DNA of 64,000 nt from Rhizobiales bacterium CCH10-E5 (GTDB lineage Bacteria > Pseudomonadota > Alphaproteobacteria > Rhizobiales > Beijerinckiaceae): NCBI GenBank assembly GCA_001556125.1, contig LSIG01000207.1:1-64000 (forward strand), read 5' to 3'. The position numbers were made by a program, and so were the translations under genes. Under the pieces are notes generated by a model, which saw nothing but the letters and a program-made list of their open reading frames with translations, was not told where the DNA came from and did not search any database. Positions within the stretch are counted from its first letter, which is position 1; each line of letters begins with the position of its first letter. This document shows positions 33,314 through 40,746 of the stretch, piece by piece.

Positions 33314-34035
33314 TGGCCCACCCTCCGGCTGATCTGAACATCAGCGCCGACGGTAACGTGGGGCCAGCCACCATAAGCGAAGCCCCGCATGCTGACGCCG
33401 GAGACGTCGGGCACCTCGGTCCACCCCTCTGCGCCTGCGGCGCGGACGAAGACCTGAGCCGACGCGATGATGTGGCCCTGGTCGCCGGGGTCGTTCTCCA
33501 ACGCCATGATCGCATCCGCCGCCTCCAACATCAGGCGGCGCTGCTGGCGGGCGGCAAGCAGGCGACCCTTGGCCTCCGCGATCTCCGCTGCGACCAAGTC
33601 AGCCGGTGCCTTATCACGACGCCAGGTCTGCCCGTCGGGCCCTACGACGATCTTACAGGCATGGTGGAATGTCAGATCCAGGCAGCCGCGCCTGTATCGG
33701 GCGACGAGGTGCTCGATCTGCTTCGCAGCCGCCGGTCCTACCCGGTTGTTCGCCACGCCGCGCACCTGGAGGACCTCAAGGAAATAGAGCTCCAAATCGG
33801 CGATGCTGCGCCCATCCGATTTGCGCCTGAGCGACCAAATCGACGGCGCGCTCAATGTCTCGTGGCCGACGAAATCGGTGTAGTCGCGGGTCGCTAGGCA
33901 GTTGACCATGGCGACGCCTTCTCTTTTCAGGGCTTCGCGTGTGATCGGCCGGACCCAATAATATCCGTCGGCGCAATCGATCCGCTCGTCTGTGCCGGCA
34001 TCGCCGGCGATCGGGCGGTCTTTCAGCAGCGTCAT
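33310..34035 (-). CDS. Hypothetical protein, first gene of the relaxase unit (241 aa)
   Basis: Not recognised. It includes IDCADGYYWVRPITREALKREG near the start and a helical region KGRLLAARQQRRLMLEAADAIMALEN. The ATG is preferred because GGAGG lies nine bases upstream; the frame is open further upstream but that stretch encodes the hairpin leader. Its stop overlaps the relaxase start (ATGA), so it is translated with it and is likely a mobilization accessory protein. Confidence 0.65.
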   Translation of the reverse strand: MTLLKDRPIAGDAGTDERIDCADGYYWVRPITREALKREGVAMVNCLATRDYTDFVGHETLSAPSIWSLRRKSDGRSIADLELYFLEVLQVRGVANNRVGPAAAKQIEHLVARYRRGCLDLTFHHACKIVVGPDGQTWRRDKAPADLVAAEIAEAKGRLLAARQQRRLMLEAADAIMALENDPGDQGHIIASAQVFVRAAGAEGWTEVPDVSGVSMRGFAYGGWPHVTVGADVQISRRVGQ

Positions 34036-34042
34036 AGAAAAA

Positions 34043-34098
34043 GGCCTCCAGGTGGGTGTCCTGGAGGCCATTGTCCGTGCCGCGCCGAAACAGACGAT
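34043..34098 (-). promoter_or_regulatory. Conserved leader A: 12-bp motif plus Shine-Dalgarno hairpin before the relaxase unit
   Basis: GAAACAGACGAT (34087-34098; ATCGTCTGTTTC in the RNA sense) is followed by a perfect 10-bp stem GGCCTCCAGG/CCTGGAGGCC with a 7-nt loop. The 3' arm contains the GGAGG of the gene, and TTTTTCT follows, so it could act as a translational switch or an attenuator. The same 12-mer and layout recur at 35198-35253 and 41551-41599. Confidence 0.65.
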
Positions 34099-34138
34099 GC
34101 CGGCTGGCGGCAATGGCCGCCCCGATGCCATCCGAAAA

Positions 34139-34166
34139 CGAAAAAGCCGCCCGAAGGCGGCTTCAT
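34139..34166 (-). terminator. Rho-independent terminator
   Basis: On the minus strand, stem GCCGCC/GGCGGC with a TTCG loop is followed by TTTTTCGTTTT. It ends the unit containing the micropeptide gene. Confidence 0.8.
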
Positions 34167-34185
34167 CGGGTTTGTATCCCGAGTG

Positions 34186-34266
34186 TTACGGGCAGCAGCT
34201 GACTGCGGCGAGCGCCGGGGCGGCCATGATCATCAGCGTGGTAACCGCCAGTGCAACGATCTTCAT
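34186..34266 (-). CDS. 26-aa secreted micropeptide
   Basis: A tiny gene with GGAG seven bases before its ATG and a terminator 20 bp after its stop. The product is almost entirely a signal peptide, MKIVALAVTTLMIMAAPALA, followed by AVSCCP. Cleavage after ALA would release a hexapeptide with two adjacent cysteines. It lies between the AT-hook-like gene and its terminator. Function unknown; candidates include a signalling peptide, a small membrane toxin or an entericidin-like peptide. Confidence 0.6.
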   Translation of the reverse strand: MKIVALAVTTLMIMAAPALAAVSCCP

Positions 34267-34391
34267 ATCGCTTCTCCGTTGTGATGCCTTGGCATGTTGC
34301 CCGGTAATCGGTTCACGTTCCATCCTGGATAAGATCACGAATCGGGCACCACGCCCGGCCAGGCCGCGGGTCAGCGCCTCGTGGTGGTGGT

Positions 34392-35192
34392 CTAGCGGCG
34401 GATCTTCGCGTCAAGCTCGCGCTTGCGGGCGGCGGCAGCTTCAGCGCCTTCAGCAACCGGGCGCGTCTCGGTACGGGCCGCCATCGCGCGCGCCGTCTTC
34501 GCGACGTTGGCTTCGACGGCATCGGGGCCGCGAACGGAGACCGGCGCCGGCTTGGGCTTGTTCTTCGTCCCGGGCTTGCGGCCCCGACGCGGCCCCGCGG
34601 GCTTCTCAGCGACGTCGGCGGCCGGCTTCGCAGCCGGGGTGGCGCCGAAGATGGACAGCGGCCGCCCGACCATGGGCACGGGCTCCTCCGCTTCCTCGAC
34701 GATGACCTCGTCGACATCATCATCGTAGACGTCGCCCTCGATCGGGGCGGTCCACAGCGCAGCCTGGCGCAGGGCCTGGCCCTTGGCCGTCAGCGCCAAT
34801 CGCCTGGGCGGCCAAGTCGGAGCGACGATGCCCAGCGCGGTCGCGATGGCGATGAACGCCTTGCTGTCGTCGCTGCGGCCATTGAGGTAGCCGTCGTCAT
34901 TGAACCGCGCGATCAGGCGCAGGACGCCCTCCGGGATCGGCAGGACGGCAAAGTCGCCATCCGACTGCACGTGCTTCAGGCGCAGCGTCTGCTGCCGGAC
35001 GAGCCGACCCGTCGGCGTCAGGTCCGCATATCCGACGCTGGGGTGGCCGATCAGGCCAGCTTTCATGGCGAGCTGACCGGTCTCGCCGTAATCCGTGACG
35101 AAGTCGGCCCGCTGCACCGGCCCGCGCCAGTGCTCGACCAGGCTGACGATGGCGATGGGAAGCGGCAGGTCCTCGGTGACGATGGTGTCCAT
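34392..35192 (-). CDS. Hypothetical island protein with AT-hook-like C-terminus (266 aa)
   Basis: The N-terminal ~160 residues are not recognised but contain winged-helix-like pieces (GHPSVGYADLTPTGRLVRQQ and RRLALTAKGQALRQ). An acidic patch (DVYDDDVDEVIVEEAEEP) follows, then a basic tail with an AT-hook-like core (GPRRGRKPGTKNKPKP). The overall form suggests a DNA-binding protein. GGAG seven bases before the ATG lies in the 3' arm of an 11-bp hairpin. It is the first gene of its unit, followed by the micropeptide. Confidence 0.65.
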   Translation of the reverse strand: MDTIVTEDLPLPIAIVSLVEHWRGPVQRADFVTDYGETGQLAMKAGLIGHPSVGYADLTPTGRLVRQQTLRLKHVQSDGDFAVLPIPEGVLRLIARFNDDGYLNGRSDDSKAFIAIATALGIVAPTWPPRRLALTAKGQALRQAALWTAPIEGDVYDDDVDEVIVEEAEEPVPMVGRPLSIFGATPAAKPAADVAEKPAGPRRGRKPGTKNKPKPAPVSVRGPDAVEANVAKTARAMAARTETRPVAEGAEAAAARKRELDAKIRR

Positions 35193-35197
35193 ATGAA

Positions 35198-35253
35198 ATC
35201 TCCAGGGCGTGGGTTGCCCTGGAGATTGTCCGTCCGACAGCGAAACAGACGAT
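35198..35253 (-). promoter_or_regulatory. Conserved leader B: 12-bp motif plus Shine-Dalgarno hairpin
   Basis: GAAACAGACGAT (35242-35253) is followed by a perfect 11-bp stem ATCTCCAGGGC/GCCCTGGAGAT with the 7-nt loop AACCCAC. The Shine-Dalgarno GGAG is in the 3' arm. Leader A has an equivalent loop containing ACCCA. Confidence 0.65.
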
Positions 35254-35256
35254 GGC

Positions 35257-35589
35257 CTAGCCGACCGGCTGTCCGTCGAGTGCCCTGCCCATCCGCCAGG
35301 TCGCCTGCCGGTATGCCAGGCGCTGCCGGGCCGTTGCGGCCGCGTCGGCTACGGCGACCTCGTGGGCGGCGAACAGCGCCATCAGCGGCGCCTCGGGATC
35401 AGGCGCGGCCGCAGCCTTCGCCGGAGCGCACAAGGCGAGCACCTCGGCGACCTTGGCGTGAACCCGTGCTCGGCTTTCGGCCCGCTGCTCGGCCGTCCGC
35501 TCGGGCATGGAAGGCATCTGAGGCTCCGGAAGCGCCAGGACGCGCTGCGGGCGTTCGGAAAAGGGATCGAGCCAGTCGCTGTCTCTCAT
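35257..35589 (-). CDS. Hypothetical island protein (110 aa)
   Basis: A soluble, Ala-rich helical protein (ARVHAKVAEVLALC, AHEVAVADAAATARQRL). The start MRDSDWLDPF is chosen because GGAG lies six bases upstream and the ATG overlaps the upstream gene's stop as ATGA. Family not recognised. Confidence 0.55.
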   Translation of the reverse strand: MRDSDWLDPFSERPQRVLALPEPQMPSMPERTAEQRAESRARVHAKVAEVLALCAPAKAAAAPDPEAPLMALFAAHEVAVADAAATARQRLAYRQATWRMGRALDGQPVG

Positions 35590-35888
35590 GATGCGCTCCA
35601 TGCCCGCATGCGGGCTCTCGCTATGTCAGTGACCCGATAGACCGAATGGGCCTCGCCCCTGGTCTGCTTGGCCAGCAGACCGGCTGCGAAGAGCTCGACC
35701 AGGGGCGTGATCAATTCGCCGGCGATCGTGCCATCGTCGACGAATTCGGTCCCGGCGTCGATGGCCGCTACCAGGACATGCTCGGCACGACAGCTGACGT
35801 AGTGAAAGATGACGCCGCCCCGCTCCTCGCGGTCGTTGTCCGCTGGCGACGGGCGGCCGCCTCTTATCACGGCTGTCGTAGACATCAT
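35586..35888 (-). CDS. Hypothetical island protein (100 aa)
   Basis: The C-terminal half (AGELITPLVELFAAGLLAKQ and SVYRVTDIARARMRAW) has winged-helix-like pattern. A strong GGAGG lies seven bases before the first of two ATGs. Coupled to the next gene by ATGA. Family not recognised. Confidence 0.55.
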   Translation of the reverse strand: MMSTTAVIRGGRPSPADNDREERGGVIFHYVSCRAEHVLVAAIDAGTEFVDDGTIAGELITPLVELFAAGLLAKQTRGEAHSVYRVTDIARARMRAWSAS

Positions 35889-36037
35889 GCTGCTGCCTCC
35901 TGGCGGGTTTGGGCAGCGCGGGTGTCGCCGGCCCGCTCCTTATCATAGCGATTCGTTTTTTGGCTGCATTGTCCCTGGGAACAGGATTTCGGGATCGCCG
36001 TTGAATCGGCATTCCATTCCAACCCGGGAGAAGCACC

Positions 36038-36550
36038 ATGGCTACCGAACCCAAAGCCCTCGATGACCTGTTCCACGACATGCTCAAGGACGTCTATTAC
36101 GCAGAGAAGCAGATCCTGAAGGCACTGCCGAAAATGGCCAAGGCGGCGAAGTCGCCGGAACTCAAGAAGGCCTTCGAAGCCCACAAGGCCGAGACCGAGG
36201 GCCAGGTCGAGCGCCTGAGCGACGTCTTCGAAGCCATCGGCAAGGCGCCTCGCGGCAAGACGTGCGACGCCATCCTGGGCATCCTGGAGGAAGGCAAGGC
36301 GGTGATGGAGGACTACGCCGACAGCCCTGCCCTCGATGCCGGCCTCGTCGCCTCTGCGCAGGCCGTCGAGCACTACGAAATCACCCGCTACGGTACCCTA
36401 AAGTCGTGGGCGCAGCAGCTCGGTCACAAGGAAGCCGTCTCCCTCCTCGACGCGACGCTGGCCGAGGAGACCAAGACGGACGACCTCCTGACCAAGATCA
36501 GCAAGTCCACCAATGCGGCCGCCGTGCCGAAAGCTGCCAAGGCAGCTTGA
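36038..36550 (+). CDS. Ferritin-like DUF892 protein (YciE/YciF family)
   Basis: A four-helix ferritin-like protein. The family start is clear (LDDLFHDMLKDVYYAEKQILKALPKMAKAA), with carboxylate/His ligands in EAHKAETEGQVERL, SAQAVEHYEITRYGTL and LLDATLAEETKTDDLL. Homologues are induced by stress in enterics and are common plasmid cargo in rhizobia. The start has GGGAGA six bases upstream. It has its own terminator and runs opposite to its leftward neighbours, so it is an autonomous cargo unit. Confidence 0.92.
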   Translation: MATEPKALDDLFHDMLKDVYYAEKQILKALPKMAKAAKSPELKKAFEAHKAETEGQVERLSDVFEAIGKAPRGKTCDAILGILEEGKAVMEDYADSPALDAGLVASAQAVEHYEITRYGTLKSWAQQLGHKEAVSLLDATLAEETKTDDLLTKISKSTNAAAVPKAAKAA

Positions 36551-36564
36551 TCGCCCGACCGATG

Positions 36565-36597
36565 AAAGCCCGCCAGGTCCGACCTGGCGGGCTTTTT
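36565..36597 (+). terminator. Rho-independent terminator of the DUF892 gene
   Basis: A long GC stem (AAAGCCCGCCAGGT pairing with ACCTGGCGGGCTTT) with a 3-nt loop, ending in a T run. Confidence 0.9.
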
Positions 36598-36728
36598 CAT
36601 GCGCGGTCGCAGTTGCCCGGGCCATGGTCTGCCGGCGAGCGGCTGGGCGGCTATTAGCCGCTAGCCCGATCTAATGACTATACGTCATCGCCCTCTTGTC
36701 GTATGCCGCGCCAAAACGGGGGATGCAA

Positions 36729-36923
36729 ATGGAAGAGCCGGTCAAGAGCTTCACGGTGACGATGGATATCCAGCGATCGGTGACGGTCGTGGTTGAAGCC
36801 GGGAACGAAGACGAGGCACGCCGAAAAGCCAACGACCTGAATTTCAAATACGAGGTGCCGGGCGAAATCACGCGCTGGGTCGTGCACGACGTCGCCGAGA
36901 TGCCGAAAAGCGCCACGTCGTGA
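36729..36923 (+). CDS. Small DpnD/PcfM-like domain protein (64 aa)
   Basis: The segment KSFTVTMDIQRSVTVVVEAGNEDEARRKAND has the beta-beta-alpha pattern of DpnD/PcfM-like small domains found in mobile elements; this resemblance is tentative. The start is the ATG six bases after GGGGG. Its stop overlaps the GTG start of the next gene. Confidence 0.55.
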   Translation: MEEPVKSFTVTMDIQRSVTVVVEAGNEDEARRKANDLNFKYEVPGEITRWVVHDVAEMPKSATS

Positions 36924-37261
36924 TCAGGACCGTCGCGGTCACCTGCGCGGTGCTGCTGGCGGCCGGCTGCGGAGGCGTCTACCTAGTCGCCTCGCGAGTG
37001 CCCTCCTTCAACGACGTGGTGCATCCATGCGTGGAGGCCGAGATCGAACAGCCGCCCTTACAGCGAATGCAGACCTGCCTTTGTGTTGCTGAGGAAGTTG
37101 CGACGCCATTCTGGACGGCGCGCGACTTGGTTGTGCCCGCTTCTACCGCGAAGTCGTTGCGCGACGCGATGTTGAAGACCTGTCGAGCCCGCGCCGTAGA
37201 GAAGCGGGGGAGCGATCGAGGACCGACGCGTATGTCACCGATGCCGCGCCTGTCCAATTGA
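36920..37261 (+). CDS. Probable small lipoprotein (113 aa)
   Basis: The N-terminus IRTVAVTCAVLLAAGCGG ends in a lipobox (LAAGC), so it is likely lipid-anchored in the envelope. The mature part has four further cysteines (HPCVEAEIEQ, QTCLCVAEE, KTCRARAV), suggesting disulfides. A GTG start is coupled to the upstream stop. Family not recognised. Confidence 0.6.
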   Translation: MIRTVAVTCAVLLAAGCGGVYLVASRVPSFNDVVHPCVEAEIEQPPLQRMQTCLCVAEEVATPFWTARDLVVPASTAKSLRDAMLKTCRARAVEKRGSDRGPTRMSPMPRLSN

Positions 37262-37289
37262 GCGCCAGGCCATGCGATCATCATTCTCC

Positions 37290-37541
37290 TCATGCTTGCC
37301 GCTTGACACGAACGGTGCCAGCAGAGCCATCCTCGAAGGCGCGGATCGCCGATTGTACCAGGTCCGCTTCGGGATATGCCTGCCAAGTGCACATGATAAT
37401 GTGGCTCAGCCTTTCACGCTCCGCGGGCCTTGCGGATGCGTCGATCGGCGTCGGCTGGTTGACGGCGATCCATGCCTCGTCGAACGCATCGGCCAGTTTT
37501 TGAAGGTCTGCCGGATCGGCGGTCAGAGAACGGAATGGCAT
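37290..37541 (-). CDS. Small conserved hypothetical protein (83 aa)
   Basis: A short helical protein (LQKLADAFDEAWIAVN, AERERLSHIIMCTWQAYP) of a kind widespread in Hyphomicrobiales; function unknown. GGGGGAG lies just before the ATG. It faces the lipoprotein gene convergently, 28 bp apart. The next 230 bp upstream hold nothing recognisable. Confidence 0.6.
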   Translation of the reverse strand: MPFRSLTADPADLQKLADAFDEAWIAVNQPTPIDASARPAERERLSHIIMCTWQAYPEADLVQSAIRAFEDGSAGTVRVKRQA

Positions 37542-37772
37542 GCTCCCCCCTGCTACTGCTACGCCGTCTCACATACCGAGATGACGCCTTTATGCCAAAT
37601 TGTCGCATCCCCCGCAATCGCTAGGGCGGAGCCGCAGGTTCGCGTTTAGCCTCGCCCGATCTTACCGTACCTGTCAAAAGACCGGTTGCCTGAGACTTGT
37701 TTTTGGGCCGCGAGCCAGCTTGCACGCCAGCGCCGCCGCCGAGATTGATGCCTTAGGATCGGAGGCCTGAGG

Positions 37773-39053
37773 CTAAGCGGACCGGCGTGACGACGTAGCC
37801 ATCTCGACCTCGACCTTATTCCTGCCGGATGCCTTCGCTCGATACAGAGCCCTGTCGGCGGCTTCCTGTTCTGCGCCTTGCTTCCCGTCCGAAGTGCCGA
37901 CGCCGATGCTGACGGTGACGCGTTCGATGGCGGGGTAGATCGAGGGCCAGTCGAAGTGCGCGACCTCCATACGGATCTCCTCGGCAAGGCGCTTGGCCGT
38001 CGCGACGTCGCTGTTGGGCAGGATGACGGCGAATTCCTCGCCCCCGACGCGGGCGGGCAGTCCGTCCCTCGCACGAGCTTTCGCGTCGATGATCGCGGCG
38101 ATGCGCCGAAGGCAGGCGTCGCCTACGCCGTGGCCGTGACTGTCGTTGATGGCTTTGAAGTGATCGACGTCGATCATAAGGACGCAGGCGTCGCCCGAAG
38201 CGGACGCGAACTCGCTGGCAAACGCACGACGGTTCGGCAAGTTCGTCAACGGATCTTGTCTCGAAAGCATACGCAGCTCGGCATTGGCCCGGTTGAGGTC
38301 TTCCTTGGCCGCAAGCAGTTCGCGATGCTGACGCTTCGCATCGGTAATGTCGCCGTGCGTCGTATAGGCGAAACCACCGGCCGAGTGACGGGTGATCACG
38401 CGGCGCCAGCGGTCGCGCGGAAGCTCGACCTCGAACGGGGCGTTGTCGTAGCGCAGTCTGTTCGTGATCATCGCCGTCAGCGACGACACCGGCGACACGC
38501 CGTGCCAAGCGTCCGCCAACACTTTCTCAAACGTCTGTCCGACGATCACGCGATCGCCGGGAACGTCGTACAGCTCCCGAAACTGGTTATTGCTGGCGAG
38601 GATCACGCCCTGCGGGTCGGCGACGCACGCGCCATCCGCGATGAAGTCCAGCGCATCGAAAGGTGGGATCTCAGGCGATCGTTGCTCGGCCTGCGCATCG
38701 CCGAGCTCTTTCCAAATCCGGACGCGGCCGGCGCCGGGAATCGGTAACGAGGAGACGCGTAGCTTTCGGCCGCGATGGGTGAACTCGAAAGGTTGTTGCT
38801 GCTGGAGATGCCGAGCGAGCCCCTCGGCGACGAGGCGCTCGATGTCAGGGAGTTCCGCTTCGTTCAGTCGATAATTGTAGAAGCGCCGCAGGTTCTCCGA
38901 GTAATGCTCGCCGTGGTGGATGTAGCCGGCATGTTCAGGGAAAAACTCGTAAAACGTGGCGTTCCAACGCACAGCGCACAGCTCGTCGTCGAACTCGCAG
39001 AACGCGATATCCAACGTGTCCAGTAGCTCGCAAATGACGGCAGCTTGCAGCAT
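37773..39053 (-). CDS. PAS-GGDEF diguanylate cyclase
   Basis: The enzyme makes cyclic di-GMP from two GTP. The N-terminal ~250 residues contain two PAS-like domains: the first from ~residue 10 (LDTLDIAFCEFDDELCAVRWN), the second from ~residue 130 (ALDFIADGACVADPQGVILASNN), the PAS-7 type. A helical linker precedes the GGDEF domain, with DPLTNLPNRRAF, a KAINDSHGHGVGD substrate loop and an intact active site GGEEF (residues 337-341). No membrane segment, so it is a soluble sensor. Clear inhibitory I-site not seen. It is a single-gene unit on the island and likely cargo that can alter host biofilm or motility. Confidence 0.93.
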   Translation of the reverse strand: MLQAAVICELLDTLDIAFCEFDDELCAVRWNATFYEFFPEHAGYIHHGEHYSENLRRFYNYRLNEAELPDIERLVAEGLARHLQQQQPFEFTHRGRKLRVSSLPIPGAGRVRIWKELGDAQAEQRSPEIPPFDALDFIADGACVADPQGVILASNNQFRELYDVPGDRVIVGQTFEKVLADAWHGVSPVSSLTAMITNRLRYDNAPFEVELPRDRWRRVITRHSAGGFAYTTHGDITDAKRQHRELLAAKEDLNRANAELRMLSRQDPLTNLPNRRAFASEFASASGDACVLMIDVDHFKAINDSHGHGVGDACLRRIAAIIDAKARARDGLPARVGGEEFAVILPNSDVATAKRLAEEIRMEVAHFDWPSIYPAIERVTVSIGVGTSDGKQGAEQEAADRALYRAKASGRNKVEVEMATSSRRSA

Positions 39054-39105
39054 GCCAAAGCGTTAGGACCGCGCGGTTAAATGACGGTAAATCGCATGAA
39101 TAACA

Positions 39106-39324
39106 TCAGGCGGGCGATCGGCCCGCTCGATGCCTATCCAAAGCCCTGATCGCGGCGACGGCGACACGACGCGGGCTGGTGTGCCAGACCTTGGTCGGCG
39201 GGTCCGGCGCCTCCGGATCGAGACCCCACGGGCAGTACGCATAGGTCTCTTCCCAGGCCCGGAAGTCCCGATCCATCTCCGCCTGGATCGCGGCCTCGAC
39301 GATGGCGACCTCGGCGTCAGTCAC
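39106..39324 (-). CDS. Hypothetical island protein (72 aa)
   Basis: Chosen GTG start TDAEVAIVEAAIQAEMDRD overlaps the preceding gene by 8 bp. The sequence WEETYAYCPWGLDPEAP and SPRRVAVAAIRALDRH is protein-like, whereas the longer frame upstream is Arg/Ser-rich antisense noise. Last gene of a five-gene overlapping run. Not recognised. Confidence 0.5.
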   Translation of the reverse strand: MTDAEVAIVEAAIQAEMDRDFRAWEETYAYCPWGLDPEAPDPPTKVWHTSPRRVAVAAIRALDRHRAGRSPA

Positions 39325-39565
39325 CAGGCGCCTCGCCGACGTCCACGGATACCGGCGGATGCTCGTCGCCCAGCACGCGCAGCACGACGGGCGCGCCAGC
39401 GACGATGCGGGCGATCTCGTCCGGCGTGGGGTGCCACGCCGTCTCCATCGCGGGCACCAAGCCGTTGACGGTGCAGCGCACAAGGACGTCGCGGACCGGC
39501 AGGCCGATGTAGCCCTGGCTCTTGCCAAGGTCGCGGGTGGCGTCGAGGATGCGGCCGGCGATCAT
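39317..39565 (-). CDS. Hypothetical island protein (82 aa)
   Basis: The ATG (MIAGRILDATRDLGKSQG) overlaps the upstream stop as ATGA, which fixes the start. Residues such as VRDVLVRCTVNGLVPAMETAW and GAPVVLRVLGDEHPP are protein-like. Not recognised; member of the overlapping run of small genes. Confidence 0.55.
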   Translation of the reverse strand: MIAGRILDATRDLGKSQGYIGLPVRDVLVRCTVNGLVPAMETAWHPTPDEIARIVAGAPVVLRVLGDEHPPVSVDVGEAPGD

Positions 39566-40002
39566 GGACGCGTCCTCCCGCGCTTGGGCTTCAAGGCGTC
39601 GTCGGCGGCGTCGAGCCATGCCTTCCACATGGGCTGCAGCACCCGCTGGGCTATCTGCGCGCGCTGGTACTCCCAAGCGATCGACATGATGGCGGCCGAA
39701 CCGGTGGCGGCGTCGAGCTTCGCCTGCCACTCCGGCGGCCACGGCTCGGGCGGCGGCACCAGCGCCTCGATCGCCGGGTCGATGAATTCGTACCGGCGGC
39801 AGGTGTTGAACTCCTCCTCGCCGACGTCCGTCCACGGCGTGCTCGGCGCCTGGGTGCAGCGGACGGTCATCCCGTCCGGCGCAAAGGCCTCGCATCCGTT
39901 CGCGTCGACGACGACATGGATGTCCGACCCGTCGCGGGTGACCAGGTCGCCGGGCTGGAACCACCGGTTGCCGTGGTCGTCGAAGTAGCGGCGGGCGGTC
40001 AT
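39562..40002 (-). CDS. Hypothetical island protein (146 aa)
   Basis: The start MTARRYFDDHGNRWFQPG is set by ATGA overlap with the upstream gene. The N-terminal part (PGDLVTRDGSDIHVVVDANG) looks like a small beta-barrel. The C-terminal part is helical and basic. Function unknown. Confidence 0.6.
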   Translation of the reverse strand: MTARRYFDDHGNRWFQPGDLVTRDGSDIHVVVDANGCEAFAPDGMTVRCTQAPSTPWTDVGEEEFNTCRRYEFIDPAIEALVPPPEPWPPEWQAKLDAATGSAAIMSIAWEYQRAQIAQRVLQPMWKAWLDAADDALKPKRGRTRP

Positions 40003-40256
40003 GACGGGGCCCTCCATGCCTTGCCTGCATCCGTCAGCTCCAGGATCACGCGCCCATCGGGCAACGTGATCTTGATGAGCAGCCCCGCGAATTCGAGCTC
40101 ATCCTGAGGACGCCGTGCAAGCCGACAGTCCTCCAGAACCTCGCCCGTCGCCGCGCACTCCTGCATGAAGGCGAGCGAGCTCTGCGTCGGCCTGGAAAGC
40201 CCTGGCGATTGCCGGAGGACCGGCCCGGCATACGTGACGCGATAGCGCTTCGACAT
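39999..40256 (-). CDS. Hypothetical island protein (85 aa)
   Basis: Starts MSKRYRVTYAGPVLRQS; GGAG eight bases upstream lies inside the preceding gene's 3' end, and the gap to it is 2 bp. Contains LLIKITLPDGRVILELTDAGKAW, a compact beta pattern ending like a winged helix. Not recognised. Confidence 0.55.
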   Translation of the reverse strand: MSKRYRVTYAGPVLRQSPGLSRPTQSSLAFMQECAATGEVLEDCRLARRPQDELEFAGLLIKITLPDGRVILELTDAGKAWRAPS

Positions 40257-40258
40257 GG

Positions 40259-40705
40259 TCAGCGCTCCATGCGTTCGAGGATGCGGACCAGCCGCGTATG
40301 TGCCGTCTCCAGAGCAGCTACGGCGCCCGCGGCCTGGCCGTCGGCCATGTCACGAGAGGCGATGACGAGCTGGGTCAGGTGCCCCAGCATGACCGAGGCG
40401 GCCGCCAACTCGGTTGGGGGAACCCGGACGCCGTCCAGACGATCGATGGCGGCTTCCTCGCCGAGGTGATCGGCGATGAGGCGCCTGACGAAGGCGGACG
40501 TCCCGGAGCCCTCCGCGCGAGCGACCTCAACGACGCGGGCATACAGGTCAGCGGTGATCTGGCAGCCGAGGTGTCGGAAGCCAGGCGTCACCTTCCGCTT
40601 CTTCTGGGGTCCACGGGGAGCATCCCCTGGCAGGCCGGACACCGCAGGGGGACGTTGGGCGTTTTCAACGCCCATGCCTGGCTTATCTCTCACTGCTTCC
40701 TGCAC
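40259..40705 (-). CDS. Ribbon-helix-helix, MobC-like accessory protein (148 aa)
   Basis: RHLGCQITADLYARVVEVARAEGSGTSAFVRRLIADHL has the strand-helix-helix pattern of RHH DNA-binding proteins, preceded by a basic stretch (RGPQKKRKVTPGF). The helical C-terminus is suited to dimerisation. On a relaxase-bearing element this fits a MobC-like oriT accessory factor or a repressor. A GTG start is chosen for its excellent GGAGG (spacing 6). Three CGTTGAAAA-type repeats surround its start and may be its operator. Confidence 0.65.
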   Translation of the reverse strand: MQEAVRDKPGMGVENAQRPPAVSGLPGDAPRGPQKKRKVTPGFRHLGCQITADLYARVVEVARAEGSGTSAFVRRLIADHLGEEAAIDRLDGVRVPPTELAAASVMLGHLTQLVIASRDMADGQAAGAVAALETAHTRLVRILERMER

Positions 40706-40715
40706 TGCCTGCCTC

Positions 40716-40737
40716 CGTTGAAAACTGACGTTGAAAA
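40716..40737. promoter_or_regulatory. Direct repeats CGTTGAAAA before the ribbon-helix-helix gene
   Basis: Two copies of CGTTGAAAA start 13 bp apart (40716 and 40729), and an inverted copy (TTTTCAACG) lies at 40662-40670 inside the gene. They sit at the translation start of the ribbon-helix-helix gene and the end of its upstream neighbour, a likely autoregulatory operator (inference). Confidence 0.5.
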
Positions 40738-40746
40738 GACCCGCGA

